A DNA stretch of 64,000 bases from Thermoanaerobacterium aotearoense (GCF_009905255.1 NZ_CP047602.1:682001-746000), one strand, 5' to 3'. Positions 1-8,715 are shown, counted from the stretch's first letter. The notes: generated from the letters alone by a model not told the origin. Program-made: numbers and translations.

Positions 1-1
1 A

Positions 2-457
2 AATGAGGAAAACCGCCACAAGATAGCCTCAAGGGTTGAAGACATAGCTAAAAATACTGCAGAAGCGATGGGAGGCAAAGCCGAATTTAATCGCGTGGAA
101 GGATATCCGTGCCTTATAAACGATAGCAGTATGATAGACATAATGAAAAGAAGTGCTGCATCAATCGTAGGTGATAGCAATGTAATAAGCGTATTGCCGA
201 CGCTTGGCGTTGAAGATTTTGCATACTACTTGAAGAAAGTTCCCGGATGCTTTTATAAATTAGGATGTGGAAATAAGGAGAAGGGAATAGATAAGCCCAT
301 TCACAACAACATGTTTGACGTTGATGAAAGCTGCATTCCTTATGGCATAGCTATACATGTATTGACTGCCATAAATTATTTAAAAAATGACTCAAAAGAT
401 GCAGTTAAGCAAAAGAGGACGCTTAAAAATATGTTTAATTACAGCGACTCTTTATAG
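2..457 (+). CDS. M20-family amidohydrolase, C-terminal part (cut by window edge)
   Basis: The frame is open from base 2 with no start, so only the last ~150 residues are present. The stretch GVEDFAYYLKKVPGCFY followed by HNNMFDVDES is typical of the metal-binding C-terminal half of M20D peptidases (N-acyl-amino-acid or hippurate amidohydrolases), which remove the acyl group from N-acylated amino acids in the cytoplasm. The Glu-Asp-Phe metal-ligand motif and the final conserved His are visible. The substrate cannot be told from this fragment. The methionine at 68 is internal, not a start. Confidence 0.85.
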   Translation, partial: NEENRHKIASRVEDIAKNTAEAMGGKAEFNRVEGYPCLINDSSMIDIMKRSAASIVGDSNVISVLPTLGVEDFAYYLKKVPGCFYKLGCGNKEKGIDKPIHNNMFDVDESCIPYGIAIHVLTAINYLKNDSKDAVKQKRTLKNMFNYSDSL

Positions 458-646
458 AATTAGCAATTTTATTAAAAAATTTTTGTAACCAATAAAAATA
501 AATTGGAAATCAAAAACGCCTTTGATACATATTTATGCATAATTTTTTGCCATATATAGCCATGCTGATGTATAATTTTGAGAATAGGTTTATATATTTG
601 CAAAAATACAGGAAATCTTGCAAAAATAATTTATATGAAGTAAATC

Positions 647-675
647 TTGACAAAATTAGATTTTTGATGCATAAT
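647..675 (+). promoter_or_regulatory. Putative sigma-A promoter of the small membrane peptide gene
   Basis: TTGACA at 647-652 and CATAAT at 670-675 are separated by 17 bp, about 27 bp before the small ORF at 702. The rest of 458-646 is A+T-rich and shows no gene or clear hairpin. Confidence 0.5.
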
Positions 676-701
676 ATGTATTGAAGGGTGGGTGATGAAA
701 G

Positions 702-881
702 ATGTTATTTATAATTACATTGATGGCATTTATAATGATATTTGTACCCGCAACGATAGAGAAAGACAATACTGAGTACGAAGAATTTTTAAGAAGTGAG
801 TTTGGCTACAAAGATACGGTTGATACAGCAATTAAAAATGAAGATTTCAGTGAATTAGCGTATAGTTACAAGTTAAGATAG
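702..881 (+). CDS. Small membrane protein, 59 aa, unknown function
   Basis: I do not recognise this protein. It starts with ATG 702 after a G-rich ribosome-site-like stretch (gggtgggtg). It has one hydrophobic N-terminal segment (residues 1-17, FIITLMAFIMIFV) followed by a charged, acidic tail rich in Glu and Asp. It lies between a consensus-like promoter and a strong terminator at 912, so it forms its own transcription unit, which supports a real gene. It could be a membrane-anchored regulatory peptide or a toxin-like small protein, but nothing in the sequence decides. Confidence 0.55.
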   Translation: MLFIITLMAFIMIFVPATIEKDNTEYEEFLRSEFGYKDTVDTAIKNEDFSELAYSYKLR

Positions 882-911
882 ATGAAAGATTCCTCCCATT
901 TAAAACACTAC

Positions 912-940
912 ATCCGGCTATGCCGGATATTTTTATTTTC
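912..940 (+). terminator. Rho-independent terminator
   Basis: A 7-bp stem ATCCGGC/GCCGGAT with loop TAT is followed by TATTTTTATTTT. It closes the small transcription unit upstream of luxS. Confidence 0.85.
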
Positions 941-1024
941 TGCCCCGAACCCATTGGCTTAATGTTGGTAAATGTGAAGAAAAATGATAAAATATAATGT
1001 ATCAACAATCAACGAGGTGATATA

Positions 1025-1465
1025 ATGGAGATAAAAGTTGAAAGCTTTAAATTAGATCATAGAACGGTGAAAGCACCGTACGTGAGAAAATCAGGCACTT
1101 TAGTTGGACCTAACGGTGATGTTGTAACCAAATACGACATAAGGTTGACACAGCCAAATGTAGATTCAATACCTACAGGTGGCATTCATACATTAGAGCA
1201 TTTATTTGCTACTTACTTTAGAGATTATTTCGACGACATAATAGATATTTCACCTATGGGGTGCAGGACTGGATTTTACCTTACAAAGTTTGGAGACACA
1301 TCAATTGACGAGATAAAAGATGCCTTGAAAAAAGTCTTGGAAAGGGTCTTAGCTACAAAAGAAGAAGATGTGCCTGCTACAAATGAGATTCAGTGCGGAA
1401 ATTATAGAGACCATTCTCTTTTTACAGCGAAAGAATATGCGAAGGCTGTTTTGGAAAAACTTTGA
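1025..1465 (+). CDS. luxS: S-ribosylhomocysteine lyase LuxS
   Basis: LuxS cleaves S-ribosylhomocysteine to homocysteine and the precursor of autoinducer-2, in the activated methyl cycle. The 146-aa length is normal. The metal ligands are His55 and His59 in HTLEH and Cys124 in CGNYRDHS; the catalytic Cys80 lies in MGCRTGFY. Start ATG 1025 follows AACGAGGTGAT. It stands as a single gene, and a TATAAT at 993-998 could be its -10 box. The partner nucleosidase gene (pfs/mtnN) is not in the window. The methionine transporter nearby (metNIQ) belongs to the same sulfur metabolism but is a separate unit. Confidence 0.97.
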   Translation: MEIKVESFKLDHRTVKAPYVRKSGTLVGPNGDVVTKYDIRLTQPNVDSIPTGGIHTLEHLFATYFRDYFDDIIDISPMGCRTGFYLTKFGDTSIDEIKDALKKVLERVLATKEEDVPATNEIQCGNYRDHSLFTAKEYAKAVLEKL

Positions 1466-1515
1466 TGAGTAATATATATTAAAAGCCGCGAATAAACTAT
1501 TGTGAGGTGTCATGT

Positions 1516-3075
1516 ATGCGCAATAGATCTTTTGTTCGCGGTGCTTTTATTTTAACTATAGCCAATATAGTTGATAGGACTATTGGGTTTGTATTCAGAA
1601 TCATTCTTTCTAATCTGCTGGGCTCTGAAGGAACCGGCATATATCAAATAGCCCTGCCAATTTATTTTGTATCGATAACATTTATAACATCAGGCATTAC
1701 GGCAGTTACGTCCCGGTTTGTGTCTGAAGAAAGAGCCAAAAATAACAAAAAAAATATTTTCAGCATAATGGAAGTTTCTTTTTTTATCGTAATTGTAATG
1801 GGTATAGCAATTTCTTCTATAATATTTTTTAATGCCAAGTACATATCAAACAACTTGCTTCACGAGCCACGAGCGTATCTATCAATATTGATTTTTTCAC
1901 CTGTACTGATTGTGGTTTCATCATCTTCTATATTCAAAGGCTTTTTCCAAGGTTTAATTAACATGGTTCCTGCATCGGTGTCTGAGATTGTTGAGCAGAT
2001 AGTGAGAGTTTTTTTGACATTGTATTTATTCAGCGTATTTACAGGAATGAAGCTGGAGTATGCTGCAGCAATAGCCGTATTTGGAATAGCCATAGGAGAA
2101 GTAACAAGTTTTATCATGTATATATTTTACTACAGGCGCGAATTAAAATACATAAACGAGGAAATGCCAAATGAAGGTACAATATGGAAGAAGGCAGATA
2201 TTGCAAAGACAGTAATAAAGACATCTTTTCCAATTACCATCTCAAGAATGATTGTAAACATTTTGGACTTGTTTGAATCTCTAATTATACCTTCAAAACT
2301 TGTTAAATCGGGACTTTCACACAAAGAAGCTATATCTGAGTTTGGTAAGCTGTCTGGGATGGCTTATCCTCTTGCATACATGCCTGCAGTTATAACAATG
2401 AGCTTATCAGTTACAGTGCTTCCTGCCGTTTCAGAAGCGGCATCTTTAAAAAGATGGGATACAGTAAGACAGAGGATAAATCAAGCGATAGGGTATACTA
2501 CTATGATAGGCATACCGGCAGCCGTATTGTTTGTAATGTTGCCTGATGAAATAGCTTCACTGCTTTACCCTAAAAGTCCAGGCGTCGGCGTACTTGTTAA
2601 GCTTATAGCTGCAGGAAGCATTTTTGCGTATCTTGAATCAATAGTCACAAGCATATTAAATGGGCTTGGAATGCAAAATTTAGTTTTGAGAAATTCTGCT
2701 ATATGGACTGCAATCTCTGTGATTGCCATGTATTTATTAGTGCCTATACCAAGTTTAAGGCTTTTCGGGTACATTTACGGCTTCATATTCGCTGATGCCT
2801 TTGTCTTCTTTTTAAATTTTAAAGCATTAGTTAAGCTTACTAATTTAGAAATTGATTTTAACAATTGGTTCTTAAAACCACTTATAGCTGCACTTATAAT
2901 GGGCATTTATGACACGATCGTTTATTTTAATCTGACTGCAGCAATTGCGAACGAATGGATTACAATGTCTATTACAGTATTATCGGGATTTTTAGTGTAC
3001 ATTATATCATGTCAACTTGTGAAGCTTCCATACTTGGAGGACTTAAACAGACTGATATTTTCCAGAAATAAATAA
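1516..3075 (+). CDS. spoVB: SpoVB-type polysaccharide flippase (MOP superfamily)
   Basis: This is a polytopic membrane protein of ~519 aa with about 14 hydrophobic segments. It resembles stage V sporulation protein B and related lipid-linked precursor flippases needed for spore cortex peptidoglycan. The N-terminus RGAFILTIANIVDR and the LLGSEGTGIYQIALP stretch are typical of the family. I prefer ATG 1516 because GAGGTG at 1504-1509 sits six bases before it; the GTG at 1507 is inside that ribosome site. A bidirectional terminator follows. The family has many paralogs, so a role in exopolysaccharide export rather than sporulation remains possible. Confidence 0.88.
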   Translation: MRNRSFVRGAFILTIANIVDRTIGFVFRIILSNLLGSEGTGIYQIALPIYFVSITFITSGITAVTSRFVSEERAKNNKKNIFSIMEVSFFIVIVMGIAISSIIFFNAKYISNNLLHEPRAYLSILIFSPVLIVVSSSSIFKGFFQGLINMVPASVSEIVEQIVRVFLTLYLFSVFTGMKLEYAAAIAVFGIAIGEVTSFIMYIFYYRRELKYINEEMPNEGTIWKKADIAKTVIKTSFPITISRMIVNILDLFESLIIPSKLVKSGLSHKEAISEFGKLSGMAYPLAYMPAVITMSLSVTVLPAVSEAASLKRWDTVRQRINQAIGYTTMIGIPAAVLFVMLPDEIASLLYPKSPGVGVLVKLIAAGSIFAYLESIVTSILNGLGMQNLVLRNSAIWTAISVIAMYLLVPIPSLRLFGYIYGFIFADAFVFFLNFKALVKLTNLEIDFNNWFLKPLIAALIMGIYDTIVYFNLTAAIANEWITMSITVLSGFLVYIISCQLVKLPYLEDLNRLIFSRNK

Positions 3076-3076
3076 T

Positions 3077-3102
3077 AAAACCCGCTTAAAACGGGTTTTT
3101 TC
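3077..3102. terminator. Bidirectional terminator between spoVB and metQ
   Basis: AAACCCG/CGGGTTT forms a 7-bp stem with an A-rich flank on the left and a T run on the right, so it can serve the converging spoVB (+) and metQ (-) transcripts. Confidence 0.85.
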
Positions 3103-3107
3103 TCATG

Positions 3108-3953
3108 TTAAAAAGCTGGAACTATAGCGCCTTTGTACTTGTCTTCGATAAATTTCTTGACCTCATCAGAATTTAAGGCTTTTGCCAACTTTTGTATCGC
3201 TGGATCGTTTTGATTGTCCTCCCTTACGACTAATACATTAGCATAAGGAGAATTTTTGTCTTCCATAAAAATTGCGTCCTTTAGAGGATTTAAGTTTGCC
3301 TCTAATGCAAAATTAGTGTTTATAATGGCTAAATCCACATCTTGAAGTGTCCTTGGAAGCTGAGGTGCTTCAAGCTCTACAATTTTTAGGTGCTTTGGAT
3401 TATCTACGATGTCTCTGGGAGTCTGTGTAAGGCCATTTGGATCTTTTAGCTTGATTAGTCCCTCTTTTTGCAGTAGCAGCAGTGCTCTTCCTTCGTTTGT
3501 AGCATCATTTGGTACAGCTACTGTTGCGCCATCTTTCAACTCATCCTTTGATTTTATCTTTTTTGAATATGCGCCCATCGGTTCCACGTGCACTTTGACT
3601 AATGGGACTAATTTTACATTATTTTTCTTTTCAAAGTCCTCAAGGTACGGAACGTGCTGGAAGAAATTTGCATCGATTTGCTTGTCGACAAGTGCAGTAT
3701 TTGGCGTCACATAATCTGTAAATTCTTTTATTTCAAGATCTATGCCTTCTTTTGCAAGGATAGGCTTTACTACGTTAAGTATTTCTGCGTGTGGGTTTGG
3801 CGTTGCGCCAACGACTATTTTCGTCGTTTTATTAGAGCTATCTGCATTTGAGTTTGCATTGGATGCGGTGGATACATTGTTGGACTTTGTGCATCCTGAT
3901 AAGATAAATGCAAATGTTAATATAAGCGTGAGAAATAACAATGATTTTTTCAT
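3108..3953 (-). CDS. metQ: Methionine ABC transporter substrate-binding lipoprotein MetQ
   Basis: NlpA/MetQ-family lipoprotein of 281 aa that captures methionine outside the membrane for MetNI. The signal peptide MKKSLLFLTLILTFAF ends in the lipobox LSGC, so the protein is lipid-anchored through that Cys. The mature part begins with a Ser/Asn linker and then KIVVGATPNPHAEIL, diagnostic of the family. An in-frame Met six codons upstream (3971) exists, but AAAGGATGG is placed correctly for 3953. It is the last gene of the SAM-riboswitch-controlled metN-metI-metQ operon. Substrates could include methionine derivatives. Confidence 0.95.
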   Translation of the reverse strand: MKKSLLFLTLILTFAFILSGCTKSNNVSTASNANSNADSSNKTTKIVVGATPNPHAEILNVVKPILAKEGIDLEIKEFTDYVTPNTALVDKQIDANFFQHVPYLEDFEKKNNVKLVPLVKVHVEPMGAYSKKIKSKDELKDGATVAVPNDATNEGRALLLLQKEGLIKLKDPNGLTQTPRDIVDNPKHLKIVELEAPQLPRTLQDVDLAIINTNFALEANLNPLKDAIFMEDKNSPYANVLVVREDNQNDPAIQKLAKALNSDEVKKFIEDKYKGAIVPAF

Positions 3954-3967
3954 TACATACCATCCTT

Positions 3968-4645
3968 TCATCTTTTATCAACTTTTTTTGCGAGATAGTT
4001 TCCTATTCTTTGCACGATTTCTACAAAGATTATTAAGACGATGATTGTGGCAATAAGCACATCTGTCTGAAACCTTTGATACCCATATCTTATAGCGAGA
4101 TCTCCTAAACCACCTCCTCCGATAGCACCTGCCATAGCAGAATACCCTAAGATGTTTATCACTGTAAGGGTTATTCCCAGTACAAGCGATGGCAATGATT
4201 CTGGAATCATGACTTTAAATATTATCTGTGGTATTGAAGCGCCAACTGATATAGATGCTTCAATGACGCCCCAGTCTACTTCTTTTAGGGATGACTCTAT
4301 AACTCTTGCCACAAATGGTGCCGCTGCAATGGACAGTGGCACTATGGCTGCAGTAGGTCCTATAGTTGTGCCAACTATAAGCCTTGCCAATGGGAAGATC
4401 GCGATTATGAGAATTATGAATGGCACAGATCTCATGACATTGATCACAGTACCTAATATCTGATTTAACTTTAGATTTTCCTTTATATGACCTTTATCAG
4501 TTATGACGAGTATTATGCCAAGAGGCATTCCTATGATTACTGAGAAAAGCGTTGAGAAAAATACCATGTATAAAGATTCCCAAAGAGGCTCTTCCATAAG
4601 CTGCCACAAGTTTAACAGATATTGCAATGCATTAGACGATACCAT
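3968..4645 (-). CDS. metI: Methionine ABC transporter permease MetI
   Basis: Membrane permease of 225 aa with about five transmembrane segments. The EAA-type coupling loop is visible as EASISVGASIPQIIFKVMIPE, which contacts the MetN ATPase. It overlaps the end of metN by 14 bp, indicating translational coupling, and is followed after 14 bp by metQ. Length and sequence are ordinary for the family. Confidence 0.95.
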   Translation of the reverse strand: MVSSNALQYLLNLWQLMEEPLWESLYMVFFSTLFSVIIGMPLGIILVITDKGHIKENLKLNQILGTVINVMRSVPFIILIIAIFPLARLIVGTTIGPTAAIVPLSIAAAPFVARVIESSLKEVDWGVIEASISVGASIPQIIFKVMIPESLPSLVLGITLTVINILGYSAMAGAIGGGGLGDLAIRYGYQRFQTDVLIATIIVLIIFVEIVQRIGNYLAKKVDKR

Positions 4646-5654
4646 TTTTAAGCACCTCTATTCTAAGACCATTATTTTCTAAGAATTTTATCGCATCTTT
4701 TATGGAGTTTTCTTCACCACTTATTTTTATTAGGAGATTTCCTATTTGTGAGTTTTGCACCCTTTCGATATTTCCAGAAATGATATTAACTTCAACATCA
4801 AAATTTTTTATCATGTGGGATATGACAGGCTGATTGCTGCTGCTGTCAAAAAACGATAATCTTAAGATTTCCTCGTTTGGATTTTCGTCATCAAGCAATA
4901 TATCTGGCGGAAGTTCAGCTATCATATCTTTTAAAAATCTCTTAGACGTTTCTGTTGAAGGATTTGAAAAGATGTCTATTACATTTCCTTCCTCGATTAT
5001 TCTACCGTCTTCTAAGACTGCCACTTTGTCGCACAGATTTCTTATGACAGACATTTCGTGAGTTATCACCACGATTGTAATTCCGTATTGCTTGTTTATG
5101 TTCTTTAAAAGATTTAAAATGGATTCTGTCGTGGTGGGGTCTAAAGCGGATGTGGCTTCATCAGATAGAATTATGTCTGGGTTATTTGCTAAAGCCCTTG
5201 CAATGCCTACACGCTGTTTTTGACCTCCAGACAACTGCGAAGGATATGCGTATTTTTTGTCTTTTAAATCTACTACATCCAGCAACTCATCAACGCGCTT
5301 TTTTATGACAGAGTCGCTGACTTTCGAGATCTTAAGAGGAAATGCTATGTTTTCATACACTGTAGAGTTCATCAGAAGATTGAAATGCTGAAATATCATG
5401 CCAATCTTCTTTCTCATATTTCTCAGTTCTTTTGGCTTTAGCTTTGTCATTTCTACGCCGTTTATCAATATGCTGCCAGATGTGGGTTTTTCCAGCATGT
5501 TGATGCATCTTATCAATGATGATTTTCCTGCGCCGCTTAAACCCATTATGCCGTAAATTTCACCATCGCTTATGGTTAAGTTGATGTCTTTTAAAGCCAC
5601 TACGTCTTTTCCGCTTGTGCTGTAAACTTTGCTTAAATTTTTTATTTCGATCAA
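4632..5654 (-). CDS. metN: Methionine ABC transporter ATPase MetN
   Basis: ATP-binding subunit of the methionine importer, 340 aa. Walker A is GLSGAGKS (residues 38-45), the signature is LSGGQKQR, and Walker B is DIILSDEATSALD. The last ~80 residues form a NIL domain (VEVNIISGNIERVQNSQIGNLLIKISGEE read in pieces), which in MetN proteins binds methionine and inhibits transport when the cell is replete. It is the first gene after the SAM-I riboswitch, so its synthesis should fall when SAM is abundant. Confidence 0.96.
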   Translation of the reverse strand: MIEIKNLSKVYSTSGKDVVALKDINLTISDGEIYGIMGLSGAGKSSLIRCINMLEKPTSGSILINGVEMTKLKPKELRNMRKKIGMIFQHFNLLMNSTVYENIAFPLKISKVSDSVIKKRVDELLDVVDLKDKKYAYPSQLSGGQKQRVGIARALANNPDIILSDEATSALDPTTTESILNLLKNINKQYGITIVVITHEMSVIRNLCDKVAVLEDGRIIEEGNVIDIFSNPSTETSKRFLKDMIAELPPDILLDDENPNEEILRLSFFDSSSNQPVISHMIKNFDVEVNIISGNIERVQNSQIGNLLIKISGEENSIKDAIKFLENNGLRIEVLKNGIV

Positions 5655-5691
5655 ATCTTCACCTTCTTTTCACAAATGTAATTTAAAAAAG

Positions 5692-5829
5692 CAATAAAAA
5701 AAACCTCCAATGAAAGAGGTTTCGTCCTCTCTCATCTCTCAGCAATCGCTGCAGGAATTGGCACCATTGCACATACGTGCCGGTTGCCGGGTTTCATCGG
5801 GCCAGTCCCTCCACCTCTCTGGATAAGAG
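5692..5829 (-). promoter_or_regulatory. SAM-I (S-box) riboswitch with terminator
   Basis: Read on the minus strand, the leader contains CTTATCCAGAGAGGTGGAG, then GGGACTGGCCCGATGAAAC with CCGGCAACC, then GGTGCCAATTCCTGC and finally GAGAGATGAGAG. This is the canonical order of S-box core motifs: kink-turn, P3 core and P4. The aptamer covers about 5734-5829. The expression platform is the hairpin AAACCTC/GAGGTTT (5701-5722) followed by a T tract on the minus strand. SAM binding is known to favour the terminator in this class, switching off metNIQ. Confidence 0.97.
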
Positions 5830-5857
5830 AATAATTTCGTTTTTAGTTGTTAAAATG

Positions 5858-5886
5858 ATTATATAGGATAGATGTTGAAAAGTCAA
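5858..5886 (-). promoter_or_regulatory. Promoter of the metNIQ operon
   Basis: On the minus strand TTGACT (5886-5881) and TATAAT (5863-5858) are 17 bp apart. Initiation would fall about 20 bp before the SAM-I aptamer. Confidence 0.8.
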
Positions 5887-5955
5887 GCAAAATTTTCATT
5901 CGACAGTATTAAATTTTTGTCACAATGAATCTGACAGTGTATTCACAAGTTTGTG

Positions 5956-5983
5956 TTGATTTAGTTAATAAATTGGTTATAAT
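5956..5983 (+). promoter_or_regulatory. Promoter of the PRD regulator / cellobiose-type PTS operon
   Basis: TTGATT at 5956-5961 and TATAAT at 5978-5983 have 16-bp spacing. The predicted start near 5990 is immediately before a perfect palindrome at 5995. Confidence 0.6.
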
Positions 5984-5994
5984 TAAGATGAAAG

Positions 5995-6008
5995 ATAAGT
6001 TAACTTAT
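5995..6008. promoter_or_regulatory. 14-bp perfect palindrome at the predicted transcription start
   Basis: ATAAGTTAACTTAT is a perfect inverted repeat directly after the promoter of the PTS operon. Its position fits an operator, but the binding protein is unknown. Confidence 0.4.
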
Positions 6009-6042
6009 TAATAATTTGTCGTAGACGAAAGGACAAATATTT

Positions 6043-8127
6043 ATGAAAGAGTTAAGTAGGCGCCAATTAGAAATTTTCAAAAGGGTTCTTTCGAAAGAAG
6101 TTTCCAGTCTAGACGATATCGTCGTTTTATACAAGTTAAGCAAAAGGACTGTTTACAGGGAAATAAATGCCATAAATGAGTATATAAAAGGATACAATTT
6201 AAGGCTTAAAAATGACGATGGTATATTAGTCTTAGAGGGAACTGATAGCGATATTGAAAAATTCAAATTTGACGTAATAGGGTATAGGCCAAGCATTGAT
6301 GCTGACAAAAGGCGAAAATTGATATTGTCTGAGCTTTTGCAGATGAAAGAACCTGTAAAGCTTGAGTACTTTGCTAAAGAGTACAATGTGACTACTGCGA
6401 CAATAAGCTATGACATCAAAGAGATTGATAAGTGGCTAAATAAGCAAAATGTTACAATTGTAACTAAACCTGGCGTTGGCATATACGTAAAAGGCGATGA
6501 AAGCAATATAAGAAGGGCTATAATAAATTTTTTATACGACAATGTAGAGACAAAAGACCTAATTGAGTTTTTAAATAAAGGGTACAATAATATAAACAAG
6601 CTTAGTGAAGACATAAATGATAGATTACTCAGGCTTATAGACTACGATACGGTTCTAAAGATAGAAAAGGCCATACAGAAATTGGAGAAGTCTCTTGATT
6701 ACGAGTTAGCCGAAAGCTCCTACATGGGGCTTACAGTGCATTTGGCATTGGCTTTAAAAAGAATAAAAGAAGGCGAAAAGATAAAAATAGGTACTGAAAG
6801 CCTTTATGAGCTTAAGAAGTCAGATGAGTACAAGTTTGCGGAAATGCTCGCTGGATTTCTGGAAGAAGAATTTGATATTTCTATTCCTGAAGATGAAATC
6901 GGTTATATAACGATTCATTTACAGGGCGCAAGATATAGGGCAAATACCGAAGACGTAAATGACGAGCTGTTAAATGAAATACTGCATGAAATGATCAGTG
7001 TTGCAGAAGATGAATTTGGCACTAATTTTAAAGACGATACGATGCTTTTAAGTGGTTTAAAGACGCACTTAAGGCCTACTATTTTCAGACTTCGCATGGG
7101 CCTTGCTATTAGAAATCCGTTAATAAAAGACATCAAAGAAAGGTACAGCGGTTTATTTGAAAAATGCATATCTATTGCAAATGTGATTAAAGACAAGCTT
7201 AATGTTGATGTGCCTGATGACGAAATTGGCTATATTGCGATGCATTTTGGTGCATCTATGGCAAGAAAAAGTGACAAGACGAAAAGGCACAATATCTTAG
7301 TCGTATGTGCCAGCGGCATAGGAACATCCAGGATGCTTCTGTCAAAGCTTCAGATGTTTCCGCAATTAAACATTGTAGATACGGTATCAAGCTTGAGAGT
7401 CAAAGACTTTAAAGACAGAGATGATATTGACTTGATTGTATCTACAATTCCAATAGATGTAAAAGACAAAGAGACCATAATAGTCAATCCGCTTCTTTTA
7501 GATGAAGATGTGAAAAGGCTGAAAGACGCCTTAAACACAGATTTTATAATGGACTTTTCGGAGAAAAAAGTCATAGGCGACAGATACAAAGAGTTGGAAC
7601 ACATTGCATGGTATGGCAAGAGAATAATTGAGCTGTGCGATTCCCTTAAGCTTAAAGATGTGTATGGCAAGAACTCGAAAGCCATCATAGATTCTTTCTT
7701 AGAAGATTTTGCTGGTAATGATGGAATTAATAATGAGAAGATAAAGCAGATAGAAGATAAGCTTCTGGGTAGAGAAAGCCTCGGAAAGATTATACTTCCA
7801 GGAAAAGGATTTGTAATCTACCACTGTACAGCATCTGATTTGATTGAGCCAATCCTCATCTTTGGAAAAGTGAAAAGCGATGTCAAGATGAAAAATTTGA
7901 TTAACGAGTATGAAACCATAAAAACGGCTTTTCTAATGGTCGCACCTGATGATGACAAGATGTGGATAGAAATACTTGGCGATTTAAGTGTTTCGTTTAT
8001 TGAAAGCAAAGACTTGGTAAAAAATCTCAATGAGATTGATAAAATTGATGAGGCGAAGGAAATTGTCAAGAAAGCCTTGATGGATAAGTATTACGATGAA
8101 ATAAAAAGAAATCTTGTAGGTGATTAA
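6043..8127 (+). CDS. PRD-containing transcriptional activator with PTS EIIB- and EIIA-like domains (LicR/MtlR/CelR class)
   Basis: 694-aa sugar-operon regulator. The order is two N-terminal helix-turn-helix domains (about 1-160), PRD1 (about 195-290, conserved His in TVHLALAL and TIHLQGAR), PRD2 (about 305-405, His in KTHLRP and AMHFGAS), an EIIB-like domain with Cys422 in VVCASGIGTS, and an EIIA-like domain with His594 in IYHCTAS. Proteins of this class are phosphorylated by HPr and by the cognate PTS to sense sugar flux. It is first in the operon and runs directly into the PTS genes, which argues that it controls them. ATG 6043 follows AAAGGA with 9-bp spacing. Confidence 0.92.
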   Translation: MKELSRRQLEIFKRVLSKEVSSLDDIVVLYKLSKRTVYREINAINEYIKGYNLRLKNDDGILVLEGTDSDIEKFKFDVIGYRPSIDADKRRKLILSELLQMKEPVKLEYFAKEYNVTTATISYDIKEIDKWLNKQNVTIVTKPGVGIYVKGDESNIRRAIINFLYDNVETKDLIEFLNKGYNNINKLSEDINDRLLRLIDYDTVLKIEKAIQKLEKSLDYELAESSYMGLTVHLALALKRIKEGEKIKIGTESLYELKKSDEYKFAEMLAGFLEEEFDISIPEDEIGYITIHLQGARYRANTEDVNDELLNEILHEMISVAEDEFGTNFKDDTMLLSGLKTHLRPTIFRLRMGLAIRNPLIKDIKERYSGLFEKCISIANVIKDKLNVDVPDDEIGYIAMHFGASMARKSDKTKRHNILVVCASGIGTSRMLLSKLQMFPQLNIVDTVSSLRVKDFKDRDDIDLIVSTIPIDVKDKETIIVNPLLLDEDVKRLKDALNTDFIMDFSEKKVIGDRYKELEHIAWYGKRIIELCDSLKLKDVYGKNSKAIIDSFLEDFAGNDGINNEKIKQIEDKLLGRESLGKIILPGKGFVIYHCTASDLIEPILIFGKVKSDVKMKNLINEYETIKTAFLMVAPDDDKMWIEILGDLSVSFIESKDLVKNLNEIDKIDEAKEIVKKALMDKYYDEIKRNLVGD

Positions 8128-8128
8128 A

Positions 8129-8371
8129 ATGTTTAGTATTTCGGTAAAACAGCGAAAAATTTTCTATACGATGCTGTCTTTAGTGTGGATTGCAACTGCT
8201 GTGTATTCTATGGTAAATGATACATTTGCACATGGCTTAGAGATTCTCTTGTTTGGTGCATTTTTCATTGCGGGAATTGCTCTTATACAAGCATACATGA
8301 TAAGGATGCTTAAATTATATGACAAAAATTTAAAAAATGAAATAAAAAAGAAAAACAAAAAAAGGAGGTAA
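8129..8371 (+). CDS. Small two-helix membrane protein inside the PTS operon, unknown function
   Basis: An 80-aa protein with two hydrophobic segments (about residues 12-30 and 38-60) and a strongly basic C-terminus ending KKKNKKRR. I do not recognise a family. ATG 8129 is preferred over GTG 8120 because AGGTGA at 8118-8123 precedes it; that ribosome site lies in the end of the regulator gene. It sits between the regulator and the EIIB gene, only 6 bp before the latter, so it is certainly co-transcribed with the PTS. A role in PTS assembly or regulation is only a guess from position. Confidence 0.75.
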   Translation: MFSISVKQRKIFYTMLSLVWIATAVYSMVNDTFAHGLEILLFGAFFIAGIALIQAYMIRMLKLYDKNLKNEIKKKNKKRR

Positions 8372-8377
8372 TTTACT

Positions 8378-8704
8378 ATGGCTATACATGGTGTTATATT
8401 GTGCAGTTGGGGTGCTACATCAAGCGCATTAGCCAAGAAAGTGACTGATGAAGCAAAAAAACAAGGTTTAGATGTGACAGTAGATGCAGGAGGCACAGGC
8501 GAATTCAAGAAGAAAGCTGAAGAATACGATGTTGCTCTTTTAGAGCCACAGGTAAGGCATTTAAAGAAAGAAGTAGAGACAATAGCCGAGAAGTTTGGCA
8601 TTCCTGTTGACATCGTTGATATGCAGGCTTTTGCACTTATGGATGCAAAAAAGATATTGAATCAGATCATCGAGCTTGCTAAGAAAAATGGGAAAGATGC
8701 GTAG
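8378..8704 (+). CDS. celA: PTS lactose/cellobiose-specific EIIB subunit
   Basis: A 108-aa cytoplasmic phosphocarrier that takes phosphate from EIIA and gives it to the sugar during import. The N-terminal loop LCSWGATSS carries the phosphorylatable Cys9; the fold and length match the Lac/Cel IIB class. A strong AAAGGAGG precedes the start. It lies in one operon with EIIC and EIIA. Substrate is most likely cellobiose or another beta-glucoside (inference from class), but lactose-type sugars cannot be excluded. Confidence 0.9.
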   Translation: MAIHGVILCSWGATSSALAKKVTDEAKKQGLDVTVDAGGTGEFKKKAEEYDVALLEPQVRHLKKEVETIAEKFGIPVDIVDMQAFALMDAKKILNQIIELAKKNGKDA

Positions 8705-8715
8705 GAGGTAATAAG

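Noticed and set aside
1507-1515. GTG start for spoVB
   Set aside because: It overlaps the ribosome site GAGGTG; ATG 1516 is correctly spaced.
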